Counted from the stretch's first letter, positions 21,408 through 31,245 are shown. The stretch: DNA of 64,000 nucleotides from Prorocentrum cordatum (GCA_963575745.1 CAUYUJ010020549.1:500001-564000); one strand, 5' to 3'. Translations and numbers: made by a program. Notes: generated by a model from the letters alone, not told the origin.

Positions 21408-22373
21408 AAGATTTGCGGGGTTCATCGCCGCTTGCCTTTCCACCCGGGTCTCTCGTTTGATCTCGGACCATTTGAGCTTCGCGGAGGAAGGGCAAAGGTG
21501 GAGCCCAGGCGACGGACGCGTCCGCTTCGGTTCGCCGCGCTGCCCTCTGGAGGGCCTATCGGGCTGCCGTGGCCCGCCAAGACAGGGGGCCGTCGTCTTC
21601 TGGATGGGTCCCCTCTAGCAAATCCTTGGGGTAGGCGGTTGAGCTAGGCCTGAACGCCCAGGACTTGCCTGGTAACAAATGGGCGGACTTGTTTGCTAGT
21701 GTGGCCCTGGATTTAGCCAGCCCTGCTAAGAGCATTGTTCGTAACGTTAAGTTTCGTCTGGATGAGGCCTGCCTCAAAGCGAGTTTCGCGGGGCGGGCCT
21801 CTGTTCGCGCGGCTGGCTCGGGGGTCTGGGGCCCCGCGGAGGCTGGCCCTAGACGGCCCAGGCCAGATCTCATCAGTATCACGATGGCCCCGCGTGTGTG
21901 CTGCGCATGAGTTTGCTGTGCCCCCTGGAGGGGGGGGGGGGTCCGCTGCGCGGCCTGCAACCGCGTGGCTCGCACTCCTGAGGCGGGGATGCGCGATCCG
22001 CGCAGATCTCGTCATCGACCTCGCGCCCGTTTTCAGCGCCCTGCTCGTGGACCTGGCGCAGCCGCCCTCCGAGAACAGCATGTCCGGCCACGTGCGGCGG
22101 CGATCTGACCAGCTGCGCACCAAGCAAATCGAGGAACTGCGCTGGCGCGACACTCGCAATGCGCGGGCCGACCCCATGACCAAGGGCGCAGTTCCCTCAT
22201 TCAGCCGTGGGGAGGCGACACGTGTGACTGTGCCACAATGTCGACCACCGCAGCTCCGCTTAACTCCGTCCGCACGCCGGGGTACAGGCCGACCTGCCCA
22301 GCAGCCGCGAGATTGTCAAGTTCTGCGGGCATTGATGGGCGAGAATCAGGAGGAAGTTGAGCGCTCGATTTAG
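21380..22373 (+). pseudogene. LINE RNase H remainder and C-terminal tail, frameshifted
   Basis: AERFAGFIAACL...SRLISDHLSF (about 21397-21475) supplies the second and third RNase H acidic residues (E in AER, D in SDH). After a degraded stretch, GNKWADLFASVAL (about 21670-21710) matches the final GN-x-x-AD motif. A Trp/Arg-rich tail then reads to TAG at 22371-22373. At least two frame changes are needed, so this is a decayed copy. Confidence 0.65.
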
Positions 22374-22400
22374 TGCTGTTGCAAGTGGGTGAGTGACTCC

Positions 22401-23879
22401 ATCTGAGCAGCAGGAGGCATTTGCATGTGCAACACCAATGGTCTTTTAAGCGCGGTCGGCAGGGTGCTCATTCCAGGCGTGCTTCACGAGTGCGGTCAGT
22501 AGAGCACTCTAGGCAGCAGGTTGGCACCGACGGGGTAACGACGGACCTTTTTGAGCATCCTGCTCGAACGGTGTGCCTTCCTGTCTTGCTTGTTTCGCCC
22601 CACCCCTGCTTGCACCCCAGCTGCCCCATCCGCGACTGCTCTGGCTCTCAGGTTGCAGCCTCCGTACCAGCTGTTAACGCGCCAGCAGGTATTCCACCAT
22701 ACCACATTCCGATGTTTAGAACATCCCGGGTTTCCACAATTTTCCCCCACATCCATTTTTGAACTCTCACGGGCCCCATTCGCCCACCTCTTGCTTTTCT
22801 CTCTTCTCTTTCGCCTTCCTCCTCCCCCCTTCCCCGCATGGGGATTGCCTCCGCATTCCTGCCCCGCGTCCCCCTGCGGTCACCGTTCGATGGCCCGCAC
22901 CGCCCCCCAGACGGCAGCCCACGGGGCACACTCATATGGCAAACCCCCCACATGGCGCGAGCGCCACATGATTGTGTCCGCGCAACGAGGCTGACACGGA
23001 AGCCATTGAAACCATGCCGGTCATTACCAATGGGCCATTTGATGCAGCAATACAAACGGAGTGGATAGAGCGCGCACCACCTTATTGGGACGCACGTTTG
23101 CGCCATCTTCTGGTTGCCTGGGGCAATATGGACACATGATGTAAGAGGAAGAGGAGGAGGAATGTGGTGAATTGGGCGACTCCTGCCCCGACGGGCCATG
23201 GATGTTTTTTTCTTGTTCGCCTTAGTTTACTTGCGCCTGTCCACGGCTATGTTAAGGCGTGACGTATTCGGCGTTGTCCAGAGACGTGGCGCGCAACGCG
23301 TCAGTAATAGGCATCGGCCAAGCGAAGCGTAATTTACTAGGCGCTGTCCAGGCGCAACCACCTGCAAGTTTTCAGGCGTTGTCCGCCTAAACTGGTTTTT
23401 TGTCAAACAAAAAACGACGCAACACGTTTGTCTTTATTGTTTGCCCACGGGTGAACACATACAGGATTGGGGAACGCGGGGCAGCGGCGAGCGGCGCTCG
23501 GGGTGGCGACGTCGGCATACACCAGGCGGGCTACATGAGGCAGGGGGAGGTCGTCGAGGTCTCCAAGACGCCGACGCCCGTGGAGGAGTTCCAGGCCCTC
23601 GGTTGCCCCTCGCCCCCCCTTCGCGAGTGCGGCGTGTCCACGGGGAAGAGGGGGATGATGAGGATGATTGGGGGGGAACGGCAAAAGGGAGCGGGCGAGG
23701 AGAAGGAAGAGGAGGAGGTGGATGGGGGGGGGGCACGGTGAGGATACTGATGACGACGACGGGAGCACATTCGACGTCGACGATGGTGGTGGTGATGGTG
23801 ACGAGGGTTGTAATGTTGATGGTCTGCCGGGCTGTCGCGCGGCCGCGACCTCGTCACGCCGTCCTACGCGGTCAGTGCG
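22401..23879. other. Single-copy DNA, no supported gene
   Basis: Mixed-composition sequence. TCCAGGCGxxxxC/GCGTTGTCC-type words recur loosely at 23260-23390. A purine-rich patch (23640-23745) and GGT/GAT words (23770-23825) close the region. Frames of up to 180 codons show no domain. Confidence 0.4.
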
Positions 23880-24080
23880 CTCACCCAGTTTTTTCGAACC
23901 ATCCTGTGATGTTGGGTCTTCGTTTTGAAGAGACAACGCCCCGCGTCCTCCCTCCTTCCCCCCCTCCCTCCTATTCTCACCCGTCATCATCACCATCATC
24001 GTCATCATCATCGCCGAAGAATACAATCATAATTGCGGTATTCGCAACTGCGTATGGTTGGGTCCTTCGCCAGGCTATGT
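23880..24080. repeat. Dispersed repeat with inverted copies at 60.5 and 62.6 kb
   Basis: ATGTTGGGTCTTCGTTTTGA...GCCCCGCGT (23908-23947) is the reverse complement of sequence at 62590-62640. GCGTATGGTTGGGTCCTTCG (about 24050-24070) is, with few mismatches, the reverse complement of 60499-60546. Confidence 0.75.
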
Positions 24081-24164
24081 TTTATCTTGGTTGGGAGTCG
24101 TTTTAAAGATCTGCCTGGTGTTTGTACGGCGGCCGTCCGTCGCCGACTGGTCGCCGCCGTGTGC

Positions 24165-24680
24165 GTTGGCTGGGCATAGTTTGCACCACGCAATCAGCAG
24201 CGCGCGCCTTGCATCACACAGCTTGCACGACATACGTCTCTTCGTTTCGTTCCCTCCTAGCTTGCATCACACAGCCTTACCTCATGAGTTGCACCACGTA
24301 ACTTGCACCGCACACCTTGCACTAGATATCATGCACCACATACTTTGCACCCTATACGTTGCACCGCATAGCGTACGCATAGATGCACCACGTCGTTTGC
24401 ACCACCTCGCATTCACCACATTATTGGCACCACGTAGTTTGCACAGCATCGCTTCTGACGCACATCTATCACAACATAGCCTGCAGCACAAAGCTTGCAC
24501 CAGCTGTATGGCGTACGCACGGTTATGTGCATATGTTGTACTGCGCCACTTACCTTACATCACATACCTTGCATCCCGTGGTTCGCACATCAGCTCCTGC
24601 CACCCATGTTCCACCTCTCCATTTGCACCTCGCAGCTGGCATAACAGCTTGCACCGCATAGGTTGCATCACACACCTGGG
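24165..24680. repeat. Degenerate TTGCACCACxTA array
   Basis: About thirty imperfect units of 14-18 bases with the core TTGCACCACATA or TTGCATCACACA. The GCACCAC core resembles the arms of the 6.0-7.1 kb fold-back element. Confidence 0.8.
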
Positions 24681-24749
24681 ACGATTTCCAGCTGCGTGCG
24701 GCAAGGCCCGCCATCGTGCCAGCCCCGCATTCTGGGTGGCGGTTGTTCG

Positions 24750-25135
24750 ATAGTGGGAGAGCCGTGACTATGGTGATGATCAAGTTGGTGTTGTTGATGA
24801 TGATGATGCTGCTGTTGATGATGATGATGGTGATGATGATGATGATGATGATGGCGGCGACGATCGTAATGGTGACGTTGATGGTGATGTTGGTGGTGAT
24901 GGTGACGGTGATGGTGTGGTGATGATGATGGTGTTAAGGATGATGACGATCATACTGAGTATACTGTTGTTGTTTTTGATAACCAGCTTACGCAATACCA
25001 CTGTTCTCATCCTGAAACTTGTCATGATAGGTACCACCGCCATCATCGCCATCACCAGCAGACGTATCATGAGCATGATCATCATCGTGATACTGATCAT
25101 GATCACCACCACAGTGATCATGGGGGCCTTTTTGG
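24750..25135. repeat. GAT/GGT microsatellite with a more degenerate 3' half
   Basis: GATGATGATG with GTT/GGT variants to about 24930, then a looser ATCATGATCATC-like stretch. Low-complexity frames only. Confidence 0.85.
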
Positions 25136-25344
25136 GTCCTCTTGGGCTGACAGTCTCAGCATTCGCCATGCGCGCATGGGGACTGGAGCGAGAACCTGCG
25201 TATACAGACGGAGGTCATCAGTCAAGACAACCGACGAATGATTATCGAAGACGCCTACGGCGAGTCACCGCCGCCCCCTGCCTTTTTGGAAACGCCTATC
25301 TGTCCGAACGTTGTGGCCAGAGGCCTGCCAAGCTTTCGGACCAT

Positions 25345-25383
25345 GTGTTCCCCGAATCGGTTTGGAAAGCGTTCGGGGAACAC
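25345..25383. other. Perfect 12-bp hairpin at the edge of the next array
   Basis: GTGTTCCCCGAA (25345-25356) and TTCGGGGAACAC (25372-25383) are exact inverted repeats with a 15-base loop. The CTTGGGG array begins immediately after. Confidence 0.85.
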
Positions 25384-25384
25384 G

Positions 25385-26565
25385 GTGGGCGAGGTTGGGC
25401 CGACTTTGGGTTCTCTTGGGGTGCTCGAGGGCCGTCTTGGAGGCCACCTTGAGCGTCTCGGAGGCCTCTTGGGCCGTCTTGGGGGCCTTTTGGGGCCGTC
25501 TTGGGGGCCTCTTGGGCCGTTTTGGGGCCATATTTGACTTTTGGCAGATTTTTGGGGGCTCTTGGGCCATCTCGGGCCGTCGGAATGCCGAGAACAAGCA
25601 AATGCCCAAATCCTTCAACAACTCTTGGGATATCAATGATTTTGGCCTTTTCGGGCCTTCCTGGAGGCCCTCTTGGAGGGTCGTCTTGGGCTATCTTAGG
25701 GCCATCTTCGGTCGTCTTGGTGGGCTCCTGGCCCGTCTGATTGTCGGAAGCCGTTTGGGGGGCCTCTCTGGGCAGACTTGGGACCTTTTTGGGGTGCTCC
25801 ATGGCCGTCTTGGAGGCCATCTTGGGCGCTTTAAAGGCCTCCTGGCCGTCTTGGAGGCCTCTTGGCCGATCTTGGGGCGATCTTTGGGGGCTCTTGGGCC
25901 TTCTCGGGCCGTCTGAAAACCGAAAAGAAGCAAATGCCAAAATCCTTCAAAAACCCAAGGACAAACAATGCTTCTGGCCTCTTCGAGCCCTCCTGGGGGC
26001 CCTCTTGGAGGCCTTTTGGGTCGTATTGGGCTAGCATAGAGCCAACTTCGGCCATCTTGGTGGGCTCCTGGTCCGTCTGCCGCCGTGGGAAGCCGTTTGG
26101 GGGGCCTCTCAGGGCCGACTTGGGGCCTTCTTGGGGTGCTCCAGGGCCGTTAGAGGCCATCTTGGGCGTTTTGGATGTCTCTTGGCCCGTCTTGGGGCCC
26201 TCTTGGGGCCGTCTTGGGGGCCTCTTGGGCCGTCATGGGGCCATCTTGGAGGCCTCGTGGGCGATCTTGAGGCGATCTTGGGGGCCTCGTGGGCCGTCTT
26301 GAGCCGTCGGAATGCCGAGAAGAAGCAAATGCCAACATCCTTCAAAAACCTATGGAAAACCAATGATTCTGGCCTCTTCGAGCCCTCCTGGAAGACCTTT
26401 TGGGGGCCTCTTGGGCCGTCTTGGAGGCTTCTTGGGCGAACTTGGACGTATCTGGGACCCTCTTGGGCCGTCTGGGAGGCCGTCTTGGACCATCTTGGGC
26501 GAGCTTGAGGGCCATCTTGGCCGTCTTGGAGGCCATCTTGAGGCGTCTTGGAGAATTATTTGCGG
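25385..26565. repeat. CTTGGGGCC array with higher-order structure
   Basis: Short units such as GGGCCGTCTTGGGGGCCTCT repeat for about 1.2 kb. A non-G-rich insert beginning near AAG(A/C)AGCAAATGCC(A/C)A-ATCCTTCAA recurs at about 25580, 25911 and 26307, showing higher-order units of about 330-400 bases. Long frames on both strands (Leu/Gly/Trp-rich on plus, Pro/Lys/Arg-rich on minus) follow from the period and have no domain. Confidence 0.85.
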
Positions 26566-26723
26566 ACGTTGAGGTCGTTTGCGGGCCTGGAGTTCCTTCC
26601 CGGGACACCAGCGGGACGCGCCGGAGCCCCAGGGGGAGTTCTTTTGAAAAAGAACCAAACCCAAACCGAAATCATCTAGCACGCCACGCACCCCTGTGAT
26701 GAATCAACAGGGGGCGGCGGATC

Positions 26724-26845
26724 GAATGGCCTTCGGCACATCCCGCCACCGTGCATTGGTTGCGGGTCTGAGGCCACTCGGATAGCTGATGGGGTCTCAT
26801 GGGAGGCGTCTCGGGGGCGTCTTGGAGACAGTTTGTCCCACCCCT
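26724..26845 (+). repeat. Duplicated ~115-bp segment, copy 1
   Basis: TCGAATGGCCTTCGGCACAT...CGCCACCGTGC...GGTTGCGGGTCT through GGGAGGCGTCTC matches 27998-28112 with few differences. Confidence 0.8.
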
Positions 26846-26959
26846 CCTGCGTTGGGTACTCGTTACTCGTTTCGAATAGAACGCTGCCCGCGCGTCTTCT
26901 CCTTCTCCTGCCCCCCTCCTCTCCTCTTCTCTCCTGCCTCTCACCTCGCTCCTTCCTGC

Positions 26960-27165
26960 GTGGGTGGCTGTGATCTTCGAAACTGTCGGCACTTTCGAGG
27001 GCTGCTGGGGGGTCCAGCGGAGTGACGTCTTACCCAGACCACCAGGAGACCTCGGCATCCTTGTGGGTCTGCGATCTGCGAAACTGTCGCTACTTCTCGA
27101 GGGCTGCGACCACCAGGAAAACTCGCAGTCCCTGGGGTCCAGCGCAGTAGTGCCTTATTATGTTA
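26960..27165. repeat. ~99-bp tandem duplication
   Basis: Two imperfect copies begin TGTGATCTTCGAAACTGTCG (about 26970) and TGCGATCTGCGAAACTGTCG (about 27069). Each includes CGAGGGCTGC and GGGGTCCAGCG. Confidence 0.7.
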
Positions 27166-27239
27166 CCTGAGGGTTGTTTTGAGGTTTGGGGTCGTCAGAG
27201 TCCAGGCAGGGGTGTAGGGATAGATTTTGAGGGGTCCAG

Positions 27240-27465
27240 AGGCGGCGGAGGGGGAAAGGCGGAGGAGGAGGCGGAGGAGGAGGAGGCGGAGGAGGAGGAA
27301 GGTGAAGACGAGATGGAGGAGGAGGAAGAGGAGAAGGAGGAGGAGGAGGAGGAGGAGGAGGAGGAGGAGGAGGAGGAGGAGGAGGGTGAGGAGGAGGAAA
27401 AGGAGGAGGAGGAGGAGGGAGAGAAGGAGGAGGAGGAGGAGGAGGAGGAGGAGGAGGAGGAACTG
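27240..27465. repeat. (GGA)n purine tract, about 225 bases
   Basis: Nearly pure GGA/GAG with a few AAG and GAC variants. The poly-Glu, poly-Arg and, on minus, poly-Ser/Leu frames are artefacts. Confidence 0.97.
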
Positions 27466-27469
27466 TGGG

Positions 27470-27900
27470 AGGAGGTCCAGCACGTGCTGCCGCGGCGGCG
27501 CCAGCGCGGTTCTTGCACTAGCTAAATTAGGGTTAGTCATTATTTCGAGCGCCGCGGCGACACGGCGCAGAGAGCGCTGCATGTTTAGCGCATTACCGAC
27601 AAAAGCAACACTCTTCGGTCTCCGCCCGTCATTGTCGTCGTCCTCTGCCCCCTGCCACCTTCCCTCTGCAGCTGCCGCGCTGACGGTTCGCCCCCCCTCC
27701 CCCCCCTCCCCCCCACGGTTTTCCTCAAGCCTGGACCCTCGCTCCTCGTCCTTCTGTTGTTGTCGTTGTGTGAATCGTGCTTCGTGGGCCCATCCAGTGT
27801 ATCTTGCACGACATATAACGGTACCTGCGCTATCAGTGTCCTGGCAAGTTTGGGCCAACTCCTCTTGTCACTTGGATGCTAATGAATTGGGTACGTGAAA
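27470..27900. other. Single-copy spacer, no gene seen
   Basis: Non-repetitive sequence with C-runs at 27690-27715. Confidence 0.4.
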
Positions 27901-27928
27901 GGGTAACTGGGCGAGAACCCAGTTACCC
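27901..27928. other. Perfect 11-bp stem, 6-base loop hairpin
   Basis: GGGTAACTGGG, loop CGAGAA, then CCCAGTTACCC, with no mismatch. The loop side repeats directly downstream as CCGGGCGAGAACCCACG (about 27939-27955). There is no T-run to suggest a terminator. Confidence 0.85.
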
Positions 27929-27997
27929 TGTGAGAGAACCGGGCGAGAACCCACGTCTTCAGACGGATGGCATTTGTCAGAACACCCGACGAATGAT

Positions 27998-28112
27998 TAT
28001 CGAATGGTCTTCGGCACATCCCGCCACCGTGCTTGGGTTGCGGGTCTAAGGCCGCTCGGATGGCTAATGGGGTGTCGTGGGAGGCGTATCGGTGGCGTCT
28101 TGGAGGCAGTTT
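27998..28112 (+). repeat. Duplicated ~115-bp segment, copy 2
   Basis: Matches 26724-26845 (TCGAATGGTCTTCGGCACAT; TTGCGGGTCTAAGGCCGCTC). As at copy 1, it runs into GGGAGGCGT(A/C)TCGG(T/G)GGCGTCTTGGAG. Confidence 0.8.
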
Positions 28113-28935
28113 TTGAGCCTCTTGGGGGCCTCCTGGAGGCCTCTTGCGAGTTTTTTGCGGCCATCTTGGGGCTCCCTGGGGGCCTGTTGGGGGCCTTCTT
28201 GGGGCAACCCGGAGGCGTTCGGGGGGGGATGATTCGAAATGTCCGTCCGGGTTCCCCCTCTACGTGCCCCTCTTGGGGCTGTCTTGAGATCCTCCTGGGC
28301 CGTTCTGCGGGCTCTTTGGGCCGACTTCGGGCCCTCTTGGGTTGTCCGTCTTGGAGCCCTGTTAGGGCCTCTTGGCCTGTCTTGGGGCGAACTTGAAGGC
28401 CTCGTAGGCGAATGTGCTGAACATTTTTGTTTGTTCCTGAGGGAATTGGACGTTTTTGCTTCTGGAGGCCCTCTTGAGGGTCCTCTTGGCTTTTTTGGGG
28501 GGCGTCTTGAGGACATCGTGGGCTCTCTGGAGGCCAGCATCGGCGTTTTGGATTGATCATTCAGCGATTCGGGGCCCTCGTGGACCGGCCCAAGGGCCTC
28601 TTTGTCTTGGCCTGTTTCGGGGGCCTATATGCCCCGTGGATGCGTTCACCCACCTCCTGGGAAACCCCCCCCTCTCCAAATCGACCCGACCAGGCTCCCG
28701 GGGGAGGGGTTTAGGGAGGGGGAAACATGTCACACGCCAATGAACCCCATGGGTTTGGCGAATTTAGGCGTCTTCCGGCCCTGTTGGAGGTCTTCTCGTG
28801 GCCTGTTTGGGCCATTTTGGAGGCATTTTGGACCGTCGTCGGCCATGTTGGGCCGACTTGGGGCCATCTTGGGCCATCTTCTAGGCATCTTGGGTCATCT
28901 TGTTGTCCTTGGTTGCCTGCATGAGCCGTCTTGGA
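28113..28935. repeat. Further CTTGGGGCC-family arrays
   Basis: Blocks at about 28113-28600 and 28760-28935 use the same words as 25.4-26.6 kb (GGGGGCCTCCTGGAGGCCTC; GGGCCATCTTGG). The segment 28600-28760 is non-repetitive. Confidence 0.8.
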
Positions 28936-29184
28936 AGCTCGGGTCGCGGATCCAGCGTTTCTATTCCAACGAGGGGTCGTGGCCTCGGGAGCGCGGATCT
29001 ATTGGTGTGTATGGGCGTTGCATGTAGCGAGGCGCGGGTAAGCGAGGGGAGTGTCCGGTCCCCCCCCATCATGTTGATGCCATCGGGCCCTTCCCCCGCG
29101 CGGTGGTCCCCCCCCCCTGTGGGTGTGGTGTGGTGCTGTGGGTGTGGTGTGTGCGGCGTGGTATTGTGGAGTTCCAGGATAGCT
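28936..29184. other. Short spacer, no gene seen
   Basis: Includes C-runs and two GGGTGTGGTGTG words near 29120-29155. Nothing recognisable. Confidence 0.4.
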
Positions 29185-29241
29185 CCGGAGGTCGTCGTCG
29201 CCGCCGCCGTCGTCGTCGGAGGGCTCCGGAGGTCGGCGGCG

Positions 29242-29274
<33 letters not shown>

Positions 29275-29494
29275 TCGTCGTCGTCTCCGTCGCTGTCGTC
29301 GTCGTCGCCGCCGCCGCCGCCGTCGTTGGCGATGTCGTCGTCGCCGTCGTCGTCGTTGTCGTCGTCGTCGTCGTCGCCAACGTCGTCGTCGCCAACGTCG
29401 TCGTCGTCGTCGTCGTCGGCGCTGTCGTCGTCGTCATCGCCGCCGCCGTCGTTGCCGCCGTCGTCGTCGCCGTCGTCGTCGCCGTCGCCGTCGC

Positions 29495-29556
<62 letters not shown>

Positions 29557-29560
29557 ACGC

Positions 29561-29657
<97 letters not shown>

Positions 29658-29660
29658 CCC
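29185..29660. repeat. (CGT/CGC)n microsatellite, about 475 bases
   Basis: CGTCGT and CGCCGT triplets throughout, ending in a pure CGT run (29596-29655). Poly-Val/Ser/Arg/Asp frames are artefacts. Confidence 0.98.
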
Positions 29661-29740
29661 CCCCCATCCCATCAGGGGGGGGGGGGCCGTGGATTCCTGG
29701 GACCCATCCCATCTGGGGGGGGGGGCCGTGGGCCCAGACT
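29661..29740. repeat. Duplicated C-run/G-run segment
   Basis: CCCATCCCATCAGGGGG... and CCCATCCCATCTGGGGG..., each followed by a long G-run and CCGTGG, start near 29665 and 29704. The G-runs could form quadruplexes; that is inference. Confidence 0.8.
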
Positions 29741-29869
29741 CTGGGATCATATACACACGACGGGTCCGGGCCAGGGGGCAACGGGGTCCCAACCAAGCCC
29801 GACCACATCGGTGGGGCTCACGCCCGGCACGCTCCGAGGGCGGCCACGATGCGCCCGGGAAGGCTCCAA

Positions 29870-29998
29870 GAGGACCCCAGGACGGCCTAAGAGAGGCCGA
29901 CGGCTAAGAGCGTTCCAAGATGTTCCAAGATGGCCTCAAGATGGCCTCGGCCGCCTGAAGACGCTTCCCAAGGGCCTCAAGAGTCAGCCTCCATGTTT
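29870..29998 (-). repeat. CTTGG-family array in inverse orientation
   Basis: AAGATGTTCCAAGATGGCCT and AAGATGGCCTCGG are reverse complements of the CTTGG-family words. This short block ends just before the SL-like sequence. Confidence 0.7.
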
Positions 29999-30013
29999 TT
30001 GAGTGAGCCTCCT

Positions 30014-30050
30014 CCGTAGCCACGCTGCCTCGAGCCATTCGGGCTGGAAG
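30014..30050 (+). other. Possible doubled spliced-leader relic
   Basis: CCGTAGCCACGCTGCCTCGA-G (30014-30034) matches 16 of 21 SL positions, including the first nine. It is directly followed by CCATTCGGGCTGGAAG (30035-30050), which resembles the SL minus its first six bases (CCATTTT-GGCTCAAG). SL relics are known to stack this way, because a new SL is spliced at the AG inside the old one. Each half alone could be chance; the adjacency is what makes it notable. Confidence 0.45.
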
Positions 30051-30084
30051 CGCAAAGCCGGCTCGTACACCGAAACGTCGGAGG

Positions 30085-30690
30085 ATGTACAGCGCCGTCG
30101 CCGTCACAGTCGCCGCACATCCGTCCATGGCCGCGCGGGCAGGTGCGTCGCTGGCGGGGCCTGGCGGACATCCGCGAGGAGGACTGGTTTGGCGGTCGTG
30201 CCCAGCGGCTCTTGGAGGAGGGAAGCGAAAGACCGTCTCCTTCGACATGGCTCCAGAGTGCTTCGACCCCACCGACTCGGCAGCAGAGCTCGTCCAGGCG
30301 CTGCCGGGCGACCAGGGCGTCGGAAGCGACACGAGGCTGGGCTCTCCCGCCAGGGGCAGAGTCCGGCTGGGAGCCCCAACTGTCTGGCAGGACGACGCTC
30401 CACGTAGCGCGGCAGCGGCTGCGTTCGGCGACGCCAGCGTGCCCCCAGGTGCGCCGCAGAGGCAGGAGGACGCCGCGGAATTGGCCGAGATCGAGGCGTT
30501 CGCCGACGAGCAGGCACGGCGGTTCACACCGTTGATCGACAGGCGGAGCGCGCGCCGGACCGCGACCATGAGCATCGGCCGCGCGAAGCAGGCAGACGGC
30601 ATCAACTTCCAGCTGAAGACCTCCGCCCTGTGGCAGCGCAGAGGGGTGACCGGGAGTGGCCTAGTGGCCCTCGGCTGCATGGTCGGGTGA
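30085..30690 (+). CDS. Candidate first exon of an unidentified gene
   Basis: The first ATG after the SL-like sequence in this frame is 30085. From about 30225 the frame reads as ordinary protein with mixed composition (KRKTVSFDMAPECFDPTDS; EDAAELAEIEAFADEQARRF) and is open to TGA at 30688-30690. CGG|GTGAGT at about 30686-30693 is a good match to a GT-type splice donor, so the stop may lie inside an intron. KTVSF fits the short RVxF pattern used to dock protein phosphatase 1, a weak motif that occurs by chance. Before about 30225 another frame reads better (ADIREEDWFGG), so a shift or a different start is possible. No family recognised. The minus strand is also open here. Confidence 0.35.
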   Translation: MYSAVAVTVAAHPSMAARAGASLAGPGGHPRGGLVWRSCPAALGGGKRKTVSFDMAPECFDPTDSAAELVQALPGDQGVGSDTRLGSPARGRVRLGAPTVWQDDAPRSAAAAAFGDASVPPGAPQRQEDAAELAEIEAFADEQARRFTPLIDRRSARRTATMSIGRAKQADGINFQLKTSALWQRRGVTGSGLVALGCMVG

Positions 30691-31002
30691 GTTTTCGCTC
30701 GATGTGGATGCGAAGTGGTCTTGAGAAGGCGGGGCCACCTGCTTTGTTTGGCCGCTTTCACAGACGGGCTTGCTACAGCGTTTACCCAGAAAATTCGTTA
30801 TCGTTGTGCACTTGACGTGATGAATGCTTTCTCGCCTCCTGCTGCTCCCCCCTCCTGGCTCTCCCACCATTCTCCTTCTCATCGGGCTGCCACCCCTGAG
30901 CCGACGCATGGCTGGCTGGACCTCATCGCAGATGGGGCCGCTTTGGCCGTCCGGCCTGTTTCAAACGACGAGGAGGGCGCAATCGTCCAGGGTCATACGT
31001 TT
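30691..31002. other. Spacer, possible intron
   Basis: Follows the candidate donor site. I could not identify a matching acceptor and coding exon downstream. Confidence 0.3.
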
Positions 31003-31245
31003 TGTGGTGCCTCGTCTCTCGCTCTGGTCGGGCCGGGCGAAAGGAGGGGATTGGGAAAGGGGGGGTTACGAAATTTGCTGCATGCAGCTGGTTTTGGCCT
31101 CACCGAGGGGCCCATTCCTCGATACATGGCCGCCTCTGGCGCCAGGAGGCGCCGGGAAAATCAGCTATGCGAGCTGATTCTCAAACCCCCCCTTTGCTAT
31201 CCCCCCCTTTCGCCCGACCCGAGTTTTGTGGTGCCTCGTCTCTCG
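31003..31245. repeat. Inverted repeat within a direct repeat
   Basis: TTTTGTGGTGCCTCGTCTCT...CGCTCTGG occurs at about 31000 and 31224. Inside, GGGCGAAAGGAGGGGATTGG...GGGGGGGTT (about 31034-31069) is the near reverse complement of AACCCCCCCT...CCCCCCTTTCGCCC (about 31184-31217). The loop of about 115 bases contains CTGCATGCAG. Confidence 0.75.

Larger units (their letters stand above)
14003..22400 (+). mobile_element. Non-LTR (LINE-type) retrotransposon, SL-tagged, decayed
   Basis: From 5' to 3': relict SL; ORF1 with paired CxxC motifs and coiled-coil-like sequence; an endonuclease (exonuclease-endonuclease-phosphatase fold) in two pieces; a GC-rich tandem-repeat block; a linking region; a reverse transcriptase split at its active-site loop; a CCHC-type knuckle; and RNase H. 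Such ORF1 / EN-RT-RNH order fits LINEs of the I/R1-like broad group. No single frame is intact: in-frame stops and several frameshifts are present, and a microsatellite interrupts the endonuclease. The 3' end is uncertain: the last recognisable coding sequence ends at 22373, and I see neither a poly(A) nor a target-site duplication. Domain identity is by motif reading only. Confidence 0.85.

Noticed and set aside
25265-26608. Pro/Lys/Arg-rich minus-strand proteins resembling histone tails or collagen-like sequence
   Set aside because: They follow the short period of the CTTGGGG array and change frame between higher-order units.
27160-27860. Glu-rich acidic protein and its antisense Leu-rich counterpart
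   Set aside because: Both derive from the GGA tract at 27240-27465.
28881-29808. Long Asp-, Ser- and Val-rich frames
   Set aside because: Products of the CGT/CGC microsatellite at 29185-29660.
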